A DNA stretch of 64,000 nucleotides from contig JAGPNK010000004.1 in NCBI GenBank assembly GCA_020746835.1, positions 930,001-994,000 on the forward strand, given 5' to 3'. This stretch comes from Stachybotrys elegans (lineage: Eukaryota > Ascomycota > Sordariomycetes > Hypocreales > Stachybotryaceae). The notes below the pieces were generated by a model. The model saw only the letters and a program-made list of their open reading frames with translations, had not been told where the DNA came from and ran no database searches. This document shows positions 10,176 to 21,439 of this stretch, piece by piece. Position 1 is the stretch's first letter. Every line of letters starts with the position of its first letter. The translations under genes were made by a program, and so were the position numbers.

Positions 10176-13100
10176 GGCGAGGTTGTTTGACCTGGTCAGG
10201 TATGAATGGACAACCAGGAGCTAAGGCAAACAGCCAAGCAAAGAAAGACTTGATAATGAAGCCGATGACGAAAGGAGAAGAGAAATGGTGCAAGAAAATA
10301 TGTCGTTTTGTGGCATGTGTGAGTTCCATTCAAGAATCACAGCGGGAGGCACCAGCCCATGATATACCACAGCCTCCAACTCTATCGCGGCTCTACGAAG
10401 AACTCTTATTGACCCATCGCCGCTCTCTTCTTCCGTGGAGATTGCGCAGTCGTCCTTCCGCAAGCCGCTTCACCTACGCCCAGCGCCATCGTCATGAAAG
10501 ATCTGAAAATAGTGCAGACGGCGAATTTCCCACGATGGGCCTTGCACGCAGCGCACCACCATCTGCTCATTCACGTATTCTCCATCGGTGAAGGTTCGCT
10601 CTATCAATCTGGGAATACGCAATGAAGGAGTGCGGTGCACTGTTTGACGATATCGGCGTGGCCAGCTCCTGTGCTAGGCAGGCCAAGGACGAGTCCGCGG
10701 GAGGGAGTATGGGGGCCCACTGGACAGCGTGTTTTTGATGTCCTAATTCTTTGAGTATGTCTTTAAATAGTTTCGGGCTTCACAAATGGAGATTTGTAGC
10801 CTGCTGTCAGTATTCCTTCAGGGATATATGGACTGATTATCGGCCCATGTGTCTTGCCATCTCGGCGACACCATAACAGCGGTGGTTTCCTACGAACTCT
10901 GGCGAATACTAGGTGCGCCTATTCTGGGCTCTGGGATATCCAGTTTGCAAGATTGTTCGATTTCTTCTAATTCGCATCTTTCTCTCTTCTTTTTCCCTTC
11001 TTCTAAGGTTCTGTACTATGATGCTACCATAGTTTGGCGATGTATCTAATAGTGACACTGGACACCACTGAGACCCTAAAATGAGCTTCATTGGGGTATT
11101 TTTACAAATCAAAATACGATCGGAATGAATGCCAACTCCAAAATACTGTATCAATGTGCCACAGAGCAAAAACATGGACAGTAGTGGGCTAGATTTGGTG
11201 TATGAAGTTGCTGGTGAGCGTCTAGGGTAGGCAACGGCACCAGGCTTCAAATAGCCTCATCTTTCTCATGTCAGCCAGACCAAGCCTGTTTTGTGTGTGA
11301 CCAGACCAGACCAGGGCAAAAGATACGGGCATAAAATTATTCAGAAGGAGATTTGTTAATGGTGGGCTGATGAGAGCTGGTCGTCTTCCTCATGCCGTGG
11401 GATTCTCGTTATTACGTGAGAATGCCCATTAACCACCACTCACCACCCACCATCCACCATCCACCACAGCCACACGTCCTGCATTCAGTAAGAGTGCCTC
11501 ATGCTGGGCTGGACTGGTTAGGTCGACCTGCAGCAGTCGTCAGCCGCGTCGGACAGGTTGAGGACCCCGACATGACGCAGGCAGGCCGGGTAAGCAGTGG
11601 CCTTCCCAAGCGTAAGCTCAAGCAGCTCGCAGTGGGTGTGTGCCAATCTCTCGGGGCATGGCGTGGCTCCGTGCATTGCTTGCAGCCACGTGGGTTTGAC
11701 GAGCCCAAATCCTTACATCGGAGCATCACAGCAGCTCAAGGCGTGTGCATGGGTAAGCGGAGGGCAATGCCGGGCTGCTGAGGTCACTGCCGTAGACCCT
11801 GAAAAGCGAGCTGAACAAAGAATGACGAAGCGACCGAGATGTAGGCGCAGATATGGATTCAGGCGCAGGTGCCCGGTTGCCCAGGTTGCGCAGCGAGGAT
11901 CCAGGCTGGGTTTCTCGTACAGTGTTACACCTCAGCCTTAATTATGGCGTCCACAGGCTTCCGGAGGTCATGTCTCATGTCCTTTGTCCTTCCACATGGC
12001 CCAGAGAGGCCCGTCGGCAGGGCCCGAGACGCGAACCAGGCAAGACATATGCGCACTGGCTACAGATGTCTGCAATGAACGTCGACTGGAAAGAAACTTT
12101 GTGAGCGGGGGCGACTTTGGTTCTCGATGCTTAATTCCCGATGGCTTCCGTGCGAGACTGGTGCTTTTCGCCGATACGAGGCGGGGTTTCGGTTACCCTG
12201 TCACTGAGGTGACATAATTGGACAGGCTGGCGATGAATGATGGTGCTTCGATTGTTCAGGAATTCGTCAGAGGTCCGCGCACTGTATCCGTACAGTCAGA
12301 GACAGTTGGAACGGGACAGCCAACGCTGAGCGCCACTGAATGGGACGTGAATGGGCACGAGGACGCCCTCGAAATAGCCATCGGCATTAGCGTACAATGT
12401 GGCAGTAATCGGCAACGCAGGAACGCAGATCCCGTGGAAGCCGGGACGGGCCTGGGTTGTCAACTCGTTGCATTCTGGCTGCTGGCATCAGCCTTGTCGA
12501 GTCGAGCTCTTTCTGACTTGATATCAAGCATTTGGACAGCGAGCAGGGTAGAAATGGACGGACACAATCCTTGGCCTCTTTGGTGCCAAGGAGCGTTGGA
12601 CATGGGTGCTGCGTGGAGGATGCGACAGGGAGAAAGAATCCCATGGATGCATGTACCTTGCTATCACGCATCGCTGCGAGTGGGACGTCAGGTCAGGGCA
12701 ACCGAGAAGGATGCGTGCTGACGGATTGTGGGAGTCGCCGCGCAATCGGACCGTCTTGCCTTCAATACCTATGTAGCCTGGTCATGAGTGAAGGTGACGG
12801 CGACTTGGCGAGGTCGGCCGGTCCAGGCTTGTCTCGTCTATCGTGCTGGATGTGAGCCTGTCGCGGGTTTGAGGAATTGAGGAATGCAGATCGAGCACTC
12901 GGCCGAAATCGCCAACATCGTTTAGCCAGACGGGGTCTGGACCGGCGGCCAATTCAGCCCGACGAGAAATAGACGCTGGGCTGTCGGTATTCAACGCCAG
13001 CGGCGAAAGTCTGTGAATAAGAGGCTTCGCGAACCCTCTCCCTCGAGGTACTTTGGCTTGGGCTGGCCCTCGGCTGGGCGGAGCCGCCAGCCCTGTACCT

Positions 13101-13826
13101 GCCACCCATCCTTTTAAGTCACTAAATTTTGCCACTAGGGCACCTGCCTCAGGGCTTCCCTTCGCCCATGTCGCCCGGAGCGGTGCCAAAGGCTGCTGCC
13201 ACCACAGGTGCTGATTGGGCAAAGCCCCCTCATTCGACCCCGTCACAGTTTGACGCGCAATTATTCGTACCGTGTGCAGGGCGGGAGGGGCCCCCGTGCT
13301 CTGTGCCGATCAGCGCCTTGTCACCACACTTCTCGACCCCTTCTTTTTTCCCGTGTCCGTCTTGGATCTGCCTCCCAGAGCCCACTTGGCGCGCCTTTTG
13401 CTCGAAACGGGGTGCCTCAACTGCCGTATGGACTGAGCCAACAACCATCATCCACCACACATCTCCGCCCGACGACACACTCGCCCTCGCAGACAACCAC
13501 TTACCACTGCATGCTGGCCGGCGATCGAGGCTGCGCCTTCTGCCTTCGTACCCGTTGTGCTTGTGCTGGCGCCGATCCTAGTGCCGTTGCTCCTCGGTCC
13601 CGTGACAGGTCGGTCTGCGCCTGCGGTTCGTCTCCGATAACTGAAACTATCCTCGACCTCACGACCGAGTCTCCTTGGCTGCAACTGCGCCCTCCCTTGA
13701 GTCTTTCGTCATAGCCAAGCGTTGGTTCGGCCTATCGTTGTTCAAATACACCACCATACGCCCCCCTTAACTTCCCCAACGACGCCTCTCAGAACATATG
13801 CATAACAGACAATCCAAGGAATCACC
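10176..13826. other. Gene-poor region of 3.65 kb
   Basis: No ORF here shows family resemblance, good codon bias or a consistent splice structure. The longest frames (for example 12218..12721 plus) look like chance openings in GC-rich DNA. A CCA-rich simple-sequence tract lies at about 11431-11468. The last few hundred bases are pyrimidine-rich and are likely the promoter and 5' leader of the regulator gene at 13827. Confidence 0.45.
11431..11468. repeat. CCA/CCAT-rich simple repeat
   Basis: An imperfect CCA and CCAT tract in non-coding DNA. No element boundary or coding context was seen. Confidence 0.6.
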
Positions 13827-15724
13827 ATGACATCCGTCTTAGCTCCCAACACGCAGCGCCGCTCTCCCGCTTCTTCCGACGCGGCTCCTGGTATGTTCGC
13901 ATGTCCGCCGGCTCGCCGCAGACACTTATGCCTTCCCTCCAGTAAAACCCAAGCTGTTTGCCTTTATCGCTTCCGACGCCGATGGCCGTTCTCCATCCAA
14001 CACCCGCAGGTTCATCCGCAGCCATGTCATGCGCGGCAAGAATACTCGGAAACGGGGCCACGGCAGTCCGCGCACGCCCACACCCTCCTCCACCCCTAGT
14101 CCTACCGACGACAATGCCGACGCCTCCACCACGGTACCCTCCCAGAGGACATCTCCCGTAGCCACGAGCGAGGGCCCCGAAGAACACTTCAGCGATAGTC
14201 CCGACCATATGCCATACAACCCCTCCAGCGCACTCTCCGACTCCCTATCAAGTTGCGACGATGGAATTGTGGAGGAATCTGTAAGCGATCCCGTAGACAA
14301 CGTGCGCACCTCACCCACCACATTGGTCTGTGTTGCGAAACATGGCATCAATGGTGCGCCTGAAGGTGTCACCCTCCGCATGGCCAGCCTCCCTGGTCCC
14401 GTCAACTTCTCCTCCAGCATGTGCGCATTTGATTTCGCCGAGAATATTGGTTTCGATGGACAACAACTCATACATGACTGTACGTGTTGGTGAAACCAGG
14501 CCATGTTCTGTTGACTAACATTCTCAGTCTTTACGTCGCTTAAACGATCGCTCTATCCGCTTGACCTCTGTACCTCGATTCCCGACTCGGAAGACTACTG
14601 GTTCCGCTGGCTCCTCGAGGACCCAGCCTATCTCAACTCGGCGCTCTTCAATGTCAGCATATTCCACGACATCATCGCCCGCCGTAGCCTCAAACCTTCC
14701 CAAGTTGAAATTGCAAATGTCCACCAACTTTTCTCTCCAAGATCATGGCGGTACCTCCGTCGCACCATCAAGCTTCTGCAGGAACGTATCGAGGACAAAT
14801 CGACCCAGGCCAAGGACTCAACAGCGGCGGTAGTGGTGTCTCTTGCCATGACGGCGGAATTGGTGGGCGATGATAAGGCGTTCAACATTCACGTCGAGGG
14901 CTTGAAAAACATGGTCCGCATGCGTGGCGGCCTGGATACCTTTCCTATCAACAGTAAGATGCAGATCAAGATTTGCCGGTAAGCTTGCACCCGCACTACT
15001 GTTCAGTGTCCCGAGGCTAACGCTGGATAGTGTTGATCTTGGATGGTCCATCAAGACAGGCGCGAAGCCCCAGCTCCGCCGGGTGGAAGATCTAGATTGG
15101 GCTCCGGTTTGCCGGCCCATTCTCAAGGAACACAACCTCGCCCATGTCGCAACCGAATCAACCGTCCAGCCCCTCTTGAGTCTCTTGGACGAGAAGCTAC
15201 ACAACATCTTCACCGATGTACGCGACTTCTGCTGTCTGGCCACCTTTCTCCGCAGCAACAGCCGCAAGCTTTCCCCGGCCGTCTTCCAGGAGATTATGGT
15301 CTCCATGCAATACCGCCTGCTACTGCTCGATTACAACAAGGATCCACGACGTCGCCTGGAAGAAGCGATTCGTCTGAGCCTGCTTACCTTTCAGTTTACC
15401 TTCTATCGGTTGACACCAGGCATCAAGGGGCCATACGACCTGCTAAGCAAGCAGCTGCGGGAGGCTTTGCAGAATGTCGATGTCTTGCATCCCATGCTTG
15501 CTGACCTGCAACTATGGATGTTCTTCATCGGATCCATGGTTGTTCTCGATTCGTCGGATCCATGGATTATCGAAACCCTGGCGGAATTGATTGGCAACGC
15601 TGAGTGGCCCGAGGTTGAGCATCGCCTGCGGGGAGTTGTGTGGATTGATGCTATACACAGTGACGCGGGCCATTGGCTTTACAAGACAATATTGGAAGCA
15701 AAACCAGGCCAAGCGATGTCATAA
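13827..15724 (+). CDS. Fungal-specific transcription factor domain protein (Fungal_trans_2 type, no zinc cluster)
   Basis: Exons 13827..13890, 13943..14479, 14528..14978 and 15031..15724 join in frame to give 581 residues. Introns are 48-52 bases with GT-AG ends. Near residue 35 is the segment FIRSHVMRGKNTRKRG, a basic stretch typical of a group of fungal regulators that lack a Zn2Cys6 domain. A Ser/Thr/Pro-rich region follows, and the rest is helical with the layout of the Fungal_trans_2 (DUF3468) domain, including HDFFTSLKRSLYPLDL and MVRMRGGLDTF. No DNA-binding zinc cluster is visible, so direct DNA contact is uncertain. A nuclear regulatory role is inferred from the family. Its target genes are not indicated by the neighbours. 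Confidence 0.85.
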
Positions 15725-16428
15725 GAAAATTGGGTCTCTAGTTTGGGGTTCAAGTATATGGAGGTTGATTGGGGAAAATAATGAATAGCTGGGTGTTTGA
15801 AGGAGGATTCACGAGTATGAGGCGTTCAAAGGGCGACGGCGTTTGGCAGTTCTGGGGTTCAAACATATACCACGGGCCATAGTTAAAATGATACACCGAT
15901 TCGAGGGACAAGACCATTTGGTACAGTGACGAGTCTGAACATATTCCCTCGCCACTAGCGAGCCGGAGGCGAGGCCAGTTTTTGTTCACCAGCAGGCGCC
16001 TCCAGAGGAATCACGACACGGGAGACAATGGGCAACACAGCCGGGTGAAAGCTGGTGGCATGAAGTGTTTACCATGAGGGGTAGAGGGGGTATTGCGGCC
16101 CTATGTACACAGAAAAGTCTTTTTCTTTTTTTTTGTTTTGCGAGAGAGAGAAAAGAGAAAAAGAACAAGTCTCCTTAGAACGCCTCCATCCCTTTGGTTT
16201 CCAGCAATAAAACAAACTCCATAGATGAGAGGGCAAAGACGATGGTGACCCCCCCAAGCAAGCAAGCAGGCAAGGGTGACAGTAGGAGGGAGGACAAAAA
16301 GATGTCGAACATACCACACATGAGAGAAGGAAAAGAAACTTCGTTGTGCGTCATTCAGACCGTGAACCGAGACCTGGAAGATGCGTCGGACGGGCAAGGA
16401 CAAAATAAAGGAAAAAGAAGAGGCAATA
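15725..16428. other. Intergenic region with partial palindromic repeat
   Basis: Sequence between the 3' ends of the regulator (plus) and Nop56 (minus). It contains a partial copy of the GC-rich dispersed repeat at 15959-15974 and a purine/pyrimidine low-complexity stretch near 16120-16170. No gene was seen. Confidence 0.5.
15959..15974 (+). repeat. Partial copy of the 47-bp GC-rich repeat
   Basis: Sixteen bases match the left end of the full repeats at 37209 and 41523 (CGAGCC, one variable base, AGGCGAGG) and then diverge. Preceding bases CCTCGCC pair with the GGCGAGG end, making a local inverted repeat. Confidence 0.45.
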
Positions 16429-16842
16429 CTAGGCGCGGCTGTCCTTGCGGGATTTGGTCGTGAGAGTACGCTTTCCAGGACTGGTGACTGCGCTCGCTCC
16501 CTTGACCTTTTTCTTGCGAGGTAGTTTCATTCCCGCACGGGGCAGCTTAGCCGATGCCTTCTTCGCCTTTAACCTTCCCCTCTTCTTCGTCTTGTCGGCC
16601 TCGGGTTCGTCTGCACTGATTTTCGCGCCGTCGGCGTCTGATTTCTCCGTGTCGGTGGTGTTGGTGAGGTCGCCAGTGTGCTCGACGTCGGCGGTGGAAG
16701 AGGAGTTGCCACCCGGCTCGGTGTAGCCGGTGGCGGCGGGCGGGGAGATGGAAGAGCGAGTGCTTTGGCCGGTGCTCTCGGGGACATGTGCGGCTGCGGC
16801 GATGGCGGCGGCGGGTCCGACGACGGGCGCGGGCTCAGGACT
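16429..16842 (-). other. Coding-like in-frame extension downstream of the Nop56 stop codon
   Basis: Reading on from the UAG, the Nop56 frame has 137 sense codons before a UAG at 16431-16429. The predicted peptide starts with an Ala/Pro segment, passes through an acidic Ser/Thr-rich part and ends in a Lys/Arg-rich stretch (KKRGRLKAKKASAKLPR, then TTKSRKDSRA). Third positions are largely C or G, as in nearby genes. The composition resembles Nop56/Nop58 tails. It might be translated by stop readthrough, by an unseen splice that removes the UAG, or be a former tail cut by a nonsense change. No good GT-AG pair around the UAG was found. Confidence 0.45.
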
Positions 16843-18516
16843 CTAGACTTCGATCTCGGCCGACTTGGACTTCTTCTTCTTCTTGCCCTCACCGTCGGCC
16901 TTCTTGGGCGTGGCGGCGTCCTCATCGCGCTTGCGCTTCTTCTCCTTGTCCTTCTTTTCCTTCTTGTCTTTCTTGTCCTTCTTGTCCTTCTTCTCCTTCT
17001 TGGCGGAAGAAGGCTCGGGAACAGCGTCGGGCATGTCATCGTCCTCGTCGCCGCCGCCCATGGCCTCAATCAGAGCAGTAGCACGGTCCTGCAAATAATG
17101 TCAATATGAGTTGATCGTGAGTTGGTGAAACGTGTACGTACCATGACCTCCTGGTTGGTGGCAGTCTTCTTGCCGGTGGCGTAGAACTCGAGGCGGTCCT
17201 CGACCTGCTGGCGGAGAGCCTCACCATACTGAGTGCCGGGGTTCTCGCTGAAAGCGTCGATACGAGCGGCAACGACGCACTTGTTGGCAAGGTAGCGGGC
17301 GATGCGGCCCTTGTCTTTGCTAACGGCACGGCCGACAAAGCTGGAGTGGAAGAGGATACCGTACTTGGGGGTGTTGCTCTTGGTCTTGAGAGCACGGAAC
17401 AGAGCCTTCTCGGCGCCGAGAATCTGGAGGGTGGAGGCAGGCTCCTTGGCCAGCTTGACGAGCGAACCAGCCTTCTCAATGAGACGGGCACCAATGATGG
17501 TTCCGACGAGGACCTGCAGGTTGGGAGCGACGGCCTTCATGGTCTCCTCGAGAGAAGAGGAGAAGGTGTTGCGGACCTTGTTGAAGCGGCAGACAATCTC
17601 GGCAAACTTCTTGATCATGAAGAGATCGCGGTCTGGGAGGTCGAGACCCATGGAGATGCGGGCAGCCTCGACGATAGCGGTGGCCTTCTCGATATCATGG
17701 TCGACAAGCTCGGCAATCCTCTCAATGTCAGTCTCGCCAAGGTCGCGCTTCTCGGCGATGAGGACGATGAGGTTGGCGTAGGCCAGGTTGTCGTCACAGA
17801 TGTTGCGGAGCTCGGGGAAGTACCAGCCGTACCACTCCTTGAGGCGCATGAGGTACGAGTTGAGACTCTTGTCCTGGGTCTCGAGCGACAGCAGGCAGTT
17901 CATAACGCTGCGGTCGTTGCGGGCAGCGTTGTACTTGACGGCGCTACGCGAGTACAGGTGACCGAGGGAGAGTCCGGCCTTCTCGATGTCGCCGGCGTTG
18001 ACATTGTCAATGAGGCTGTCCTGGTGGGCGCGGATACCACGGAGGACCTCCTGCACGGCGTTGTTGGTGTCTGCCGTCTCGAACTCGAGGCTGGGGAAGA
18101 TGGCGCGAATGCTTCCGGCGAGGATCTTCTCGGCGATGCCAAGCTTGACCTTGGCGTTCTTGCCTGACTTGGGGAGGTTCAGCTCGAGGAAGTTCTTGAG
18201 GGTGTCAGGAACAGAGCCCTCGGTGATGGAGATGGCGTTCTCGAACGACTCGGTAATGTCTCTGGGCAGAGAGGTCAGCAGCTGCGGGGAAGCCATTGCA
18301 AGGCAAGGTTGAGCGAGGGTGCGCATAGGAGGGAAATTCTCACTTGAAGGGCTGGAAGCTGACGAGCTTGACGAGCTTGCCAAACTTGGAGAGGTCATCG
18401 GTCGTGCTCGCGACTTCCTTGAGCTTGAGGCCAATGGCGCCGCTGGGCGGGTTAACCTTGAACAAGGCATAGCCAATGGCCGTCTCGTGGAGGAAGAACT
18501 GGATATCGGTCGACAT
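16843..18516 (-). CDS. nop56: Nucleolar protein Nop56, box C/D snoRNP core subunit
   Basis: Minus-strand exons 18516..18344, 18261..17142 and 17088..16843 join in frame (introns 82 and 53 bases) and give 512 residues. The NOP5NT region, the NOSIC segment and the Nop domain (GARLIEKAGSLVKLAKEPAS to YGILFHSSFVGRA) are all present. The tail is rich in KKE/KKD/KRKRDE repeats, as in Nop56 orthologs. Nop56 pairs with Nop58 and fibrillarin to guide 2'-O-methylation of rRNA in the nucleolus. Length is normal for the family. Unusually, the same frame stays open for 137 codons behind the UAG at 16843-16845 with strongly coding-like sequence (see separate entry). A GTCACGTGA site lies 265 bases upstream of the start. 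Confidence 0.96.
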
Positions 18517-19130
18517 GGTGCCCGAAACTAGCGCTTGGTCGCAATTGAGGGGTTGTTTCGGGGGAGGAAGGGGTGCGAGGGTGAGGTTCTCGCGGGACGC
18601 GAAGAGATTTGGTGAAAGTTTGCAACTTTTTTTTTTCCTCGTAGTTTTTTTTTTTTTCCACCTTGAGATGGATTGGGAAGTTTTCCACGACGGAGAGCGA
18701 GGTACAAACGCACGGGCCACAAGCGGCATTCCTCCACCAAAAATTGGTTGGCCGCGCTGCTCAGAATGTACCTCTCTCGGGTCACGTGAGGCGGGGCACT
18801 TGGAAAACTAAAAGGAATTTACAATGCCCATTGGCTAGCGTCCACAATACCAATACTGCGGATGGACCGCAGCTCTTCAGTTTTAGTGCAGCTTCCTGCT
18901 ATTGTCTGGCTGTCAAGATGGGCCCAAGTCTCTGGACTGATTGCAGGAGGAGGTGCGTCTATTATTGGCGTGAACCTCCCGTCGGCTATTGCTCGTTATG
19001 TGAATGGGGCTGAGTGTCTATCCGTGCAACGCACTTGGATGACTCCCCTGCTGTTGGTTGGTCTTACATTGTGCTGATTTTACTTCTCCTCTTTCTTCCT
19101 TCATTTGTAGCTTTCCTCAAAACCAATGAA
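18517..19130. promoter_or_regulatory. Divergent upstream region of Nop56 and the APH-like gene
   Basis: This holds the Nop56 promoter. Poly-purine/poly-pyrimidine runs at about 18628-18660 lie in the 5' leader. The E-box GTCACGTGA sits at 18781-18789. No gene was seen. Confidence 0.5.
18781..18789. promoter_or_regulatory. CACGTG (Cbf1-type) site upstream of Nop56
   Basis: GTCACGTGA is the preferred extended E-box of Cbf1-like bHLH proteins and lies 265 bases before the Nop56 ATG. The binding factor is inferred from motif shape only. Confidence 0.4.
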
Positions 19131-20631
19131 ATGTCTCCCCTTTGGCCATGCGATTGGGAGGGCTGCCAATCCCCAGCCGTTCAACGTGCTGGCGACTGTC
19201 TGCTTTGCAATAAGCACCTTTGCCGTTTGCATCTGGAAGAACAGTGGCACAAGTGCCCCAAACCCGAGGTAACGACCAATCTCTTCTTGCCACGGTGCTT
19301 ACATAGTTCTAACAGTATTATAAAGTCGAACTGGAACGACTATAGCAAAAAGTATCTCGCAGAGGAAGCCCGACGACTGGATGAGTTGTACCGAAAGATC
19401 GACGGCGCACAGCTCTGTATACGCGCGTCACAAGTGCGAAGTGACGCCAAAGTACCATGTACAATCGACCTGTCACGAAAGAAACTTGCAAAGATGAGGG
19501 GGGGGCCAGAATTGTCATGCAGAAATTGTGTTTGAAGACGGTGTGGTGTGGCTTGTCAGGTTCCGGCTTTCCAGTCCGATATCACCACCACCTGAGGTGC
19601 GCGACTACGTGCTGCAAAGCGAGGCTGCGACCATGCAATTTCTGGAGCACCATACGAATATTCCTTCACCCAAGGTGTTTGATTGGGCATGTGAATCCGA
19701 CTCATCAAATACCACAGGGGTTGGCTATATATTGATGGAGAGCATGCCTGGTATGCCACTGGATTGGCAAGGCGCAACCATGTCGCAGAAGCAGAAGATC
19801 GTGCGCCAATTTGCAGACATAATTCTCGAAATTGAACGACACCCCTTTGATAAGCTCGGGTCGCTTGTCACCACAGCGGCACCGAAGACGTCTATTGGAC
19901 CCCAGAGACGCGTTGATGCTCTGGCCCAGCACTCTACCTTCAGGTCGGGCAAGGATGGCAGACCACTGGGACCATTCCAATCCTCGCGGGAGGAACTTTC
20001 TTGCCTTGTGGAGGCACATCTCCAGATGATCGCGGCAGGTGAAATAGGAACAACCGAAAACGCGATTGATGTGTTTCTGGCCCATCGATTTAGACTTGAC
20101 CTTCTCGATCAGGCGTTTAAGCAGTCTGCCTCGGCGAATACAGAAGGAGAACGATTTTTCTTGAAGCATGCGGATGACAAAGGGGACCATATCCTGGTGA
20201 ATGCCGACTTCGAAATCGTGGGTATTATCGACTGGGAATGGTGCAGCACTGCCTCCAGGGAAGTAGCCTTCTCTTCACCGTGTATGATGTGGCCCGTCGC
20301 GGCATTCTATGATGGATCAAACGAGCTGGCTAAAGAGGAGGTCTTCCTCGCCCATGTATTCCGTGAAAAGGGCCGAGAGGACCTGGCCCGCTACGTCTTG
20401 GATGGACGGAAGGTCCAGCGGCTTCTGTTTGCGCTTGGGCCAGGGGGAGCAGTGCACGAGGACAAGAGGACTTTCGCCAGTCTCTTTATGGGCCTCAAGC
20501 GAGCCTTCCACGGGCTCGACGCCGAGCTAGGAGATCAGGATGTAGAAGCGGAATGGGAAGCTTGGAAGAAACAAGCGCTTGTGGATTGGAAACACGAAAC
20601 GCTGTTGAAGGCTATGTTAAAAGGGACATAA
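19131..20631 (+). pseudogene. Broken aminoglycoside-phosphotransferase-like (APH family) gene with N-terminal zinc finger
   Basis: The first exon, 19131..19268, encodes an AN1-like Cys/His finger (WPCDWEGCQSPAVQ, CLLCNKHLCRLH) followed by a GT-AG intron 19269..19315. Past the intron the frame reads YYKVELERL and hits a stop at 19343; coding sense resumes one base out of phase (SKKYLAEEARRLDELYRK). A second shift occurs in a run of eight G at about 19497-19505. From there the third frame stays open to 20631. That last part carries APH-like hallmarks: an ILMESMPG hinge, HADDKGDHILVNADF in place of the usual catalytic HGD-type loop, and GIIDWEW as the metal-binding IDWE. No ATG opens this last frame before 19633. 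Either the gene is dead or the assembly has indel errors. Fungal APH-like proteins are small-molecule kinase homologs of mostly unknown substrate. Confidence 0.7.
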
Positions 20632-20763
20632 GCGGCTAGCTGGGCATTATCTATATGCGGGCTTGCATATATGTGTTCAGAGACTTTGTTTACGGTAAAT
20701 TTGACCGTCAGAATGCATTGTCTTGCTCTGAAAAGAAAAGGGGGACAAGGATAAATGCTGGCG

Positions 20764-21439
20764 TTATACACGATAAGCTGCGTATTCGTTCCGGAGCCAT
20801 TCATTCCACGGCCAATCAATAAACCACATAAAATCAATGGCGTAGTCGCCTGCACCTTCGTGCAGCCATCGTTCGATTATTTTGGTTCTGGGCTCGGGCT
20901 TTGTAGTAGCGATATGACCTTCGCACGTGCGTACGCCACACATGGCCAACTCAAAATCAATGAGACGAATGTCCGCTTTCCCTCCTTCGGCGGAGACAGC
21001 CAGGACATTTCTTGGATGAAGATCGCCATGATCAATATCCAATTGCCATGATATGCTGTGATAGTCCATAATAGCCGACATGATTGCTTTTCTTTGTACC
21101 GTGGTATAGTCTGTTATCTCACTATTCGCCAGAGAGGTTCCACACATGTAACCATATAAGATTGCTCTCACAGGTCGTGCTTTAGATAGCGTATTAAGGA
21201 CAGGGACATAGACGGTGTCAGAGCCATAGAGCGCGGCACCGCATAATTATAAACTGGTTGAAGCTGAAGCTACGTCTTAGTTTTGCGGGAGAAGGCGGTA
21301 TCGAAGTTGGCGAAAGGATTGGGGTTTGATTCGTCCAAGTCATGGTATAAGGGATCATATAGCTTAACTGTGATGCCGGCGGTGGCTGTTGGGGCGGACA
21401 AGACGCAGTTATAGTCGGCATAGCGAGAATGTTCAATGG
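20764..21439 (-). pseudogene. Degraded kinase/phosphotransferase-like gene remnant
   Basis: The 3' part (minus, 21171 to 20764) encodes kinase-fold landmarks: WQLDIDHGDLHPRNVL (catalytic HGDLHPRN loop) and DIRLIDFELA (metal-binding IDFE). Upstream the coding sense is scattered over frames: a segment reading VKLYDPLYHDL, with PFANFDTAF further on, ends in a stop near 21276, and the next piece, LYGSDTVYVPVLNTLSKARP, is in another phase with a stop before it. No intact start-to-stop gene can be built with GT-AG introns. The remnant faces the neighbouring broken APH-like gene tail-to-tail. I read it as a decayed member of a fungal protein-kinase-like family. Its upstream boundary is approximate. 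Confidence 0.55.

Noticed and set aside
12218..12721. Plus-strand 167-aa frame in the gene-poor region
   Set aside because: No domain, poor codon bias, no splice partners and no promoter element.
16569..17069. Minus-strand 166-aa Arg/Pro-rich frame
   Set aside because: It is a shadow frame of the Nop56 Lys-rich tail and extension; its composition is an artefact of GC-rich sequence read out of phase.
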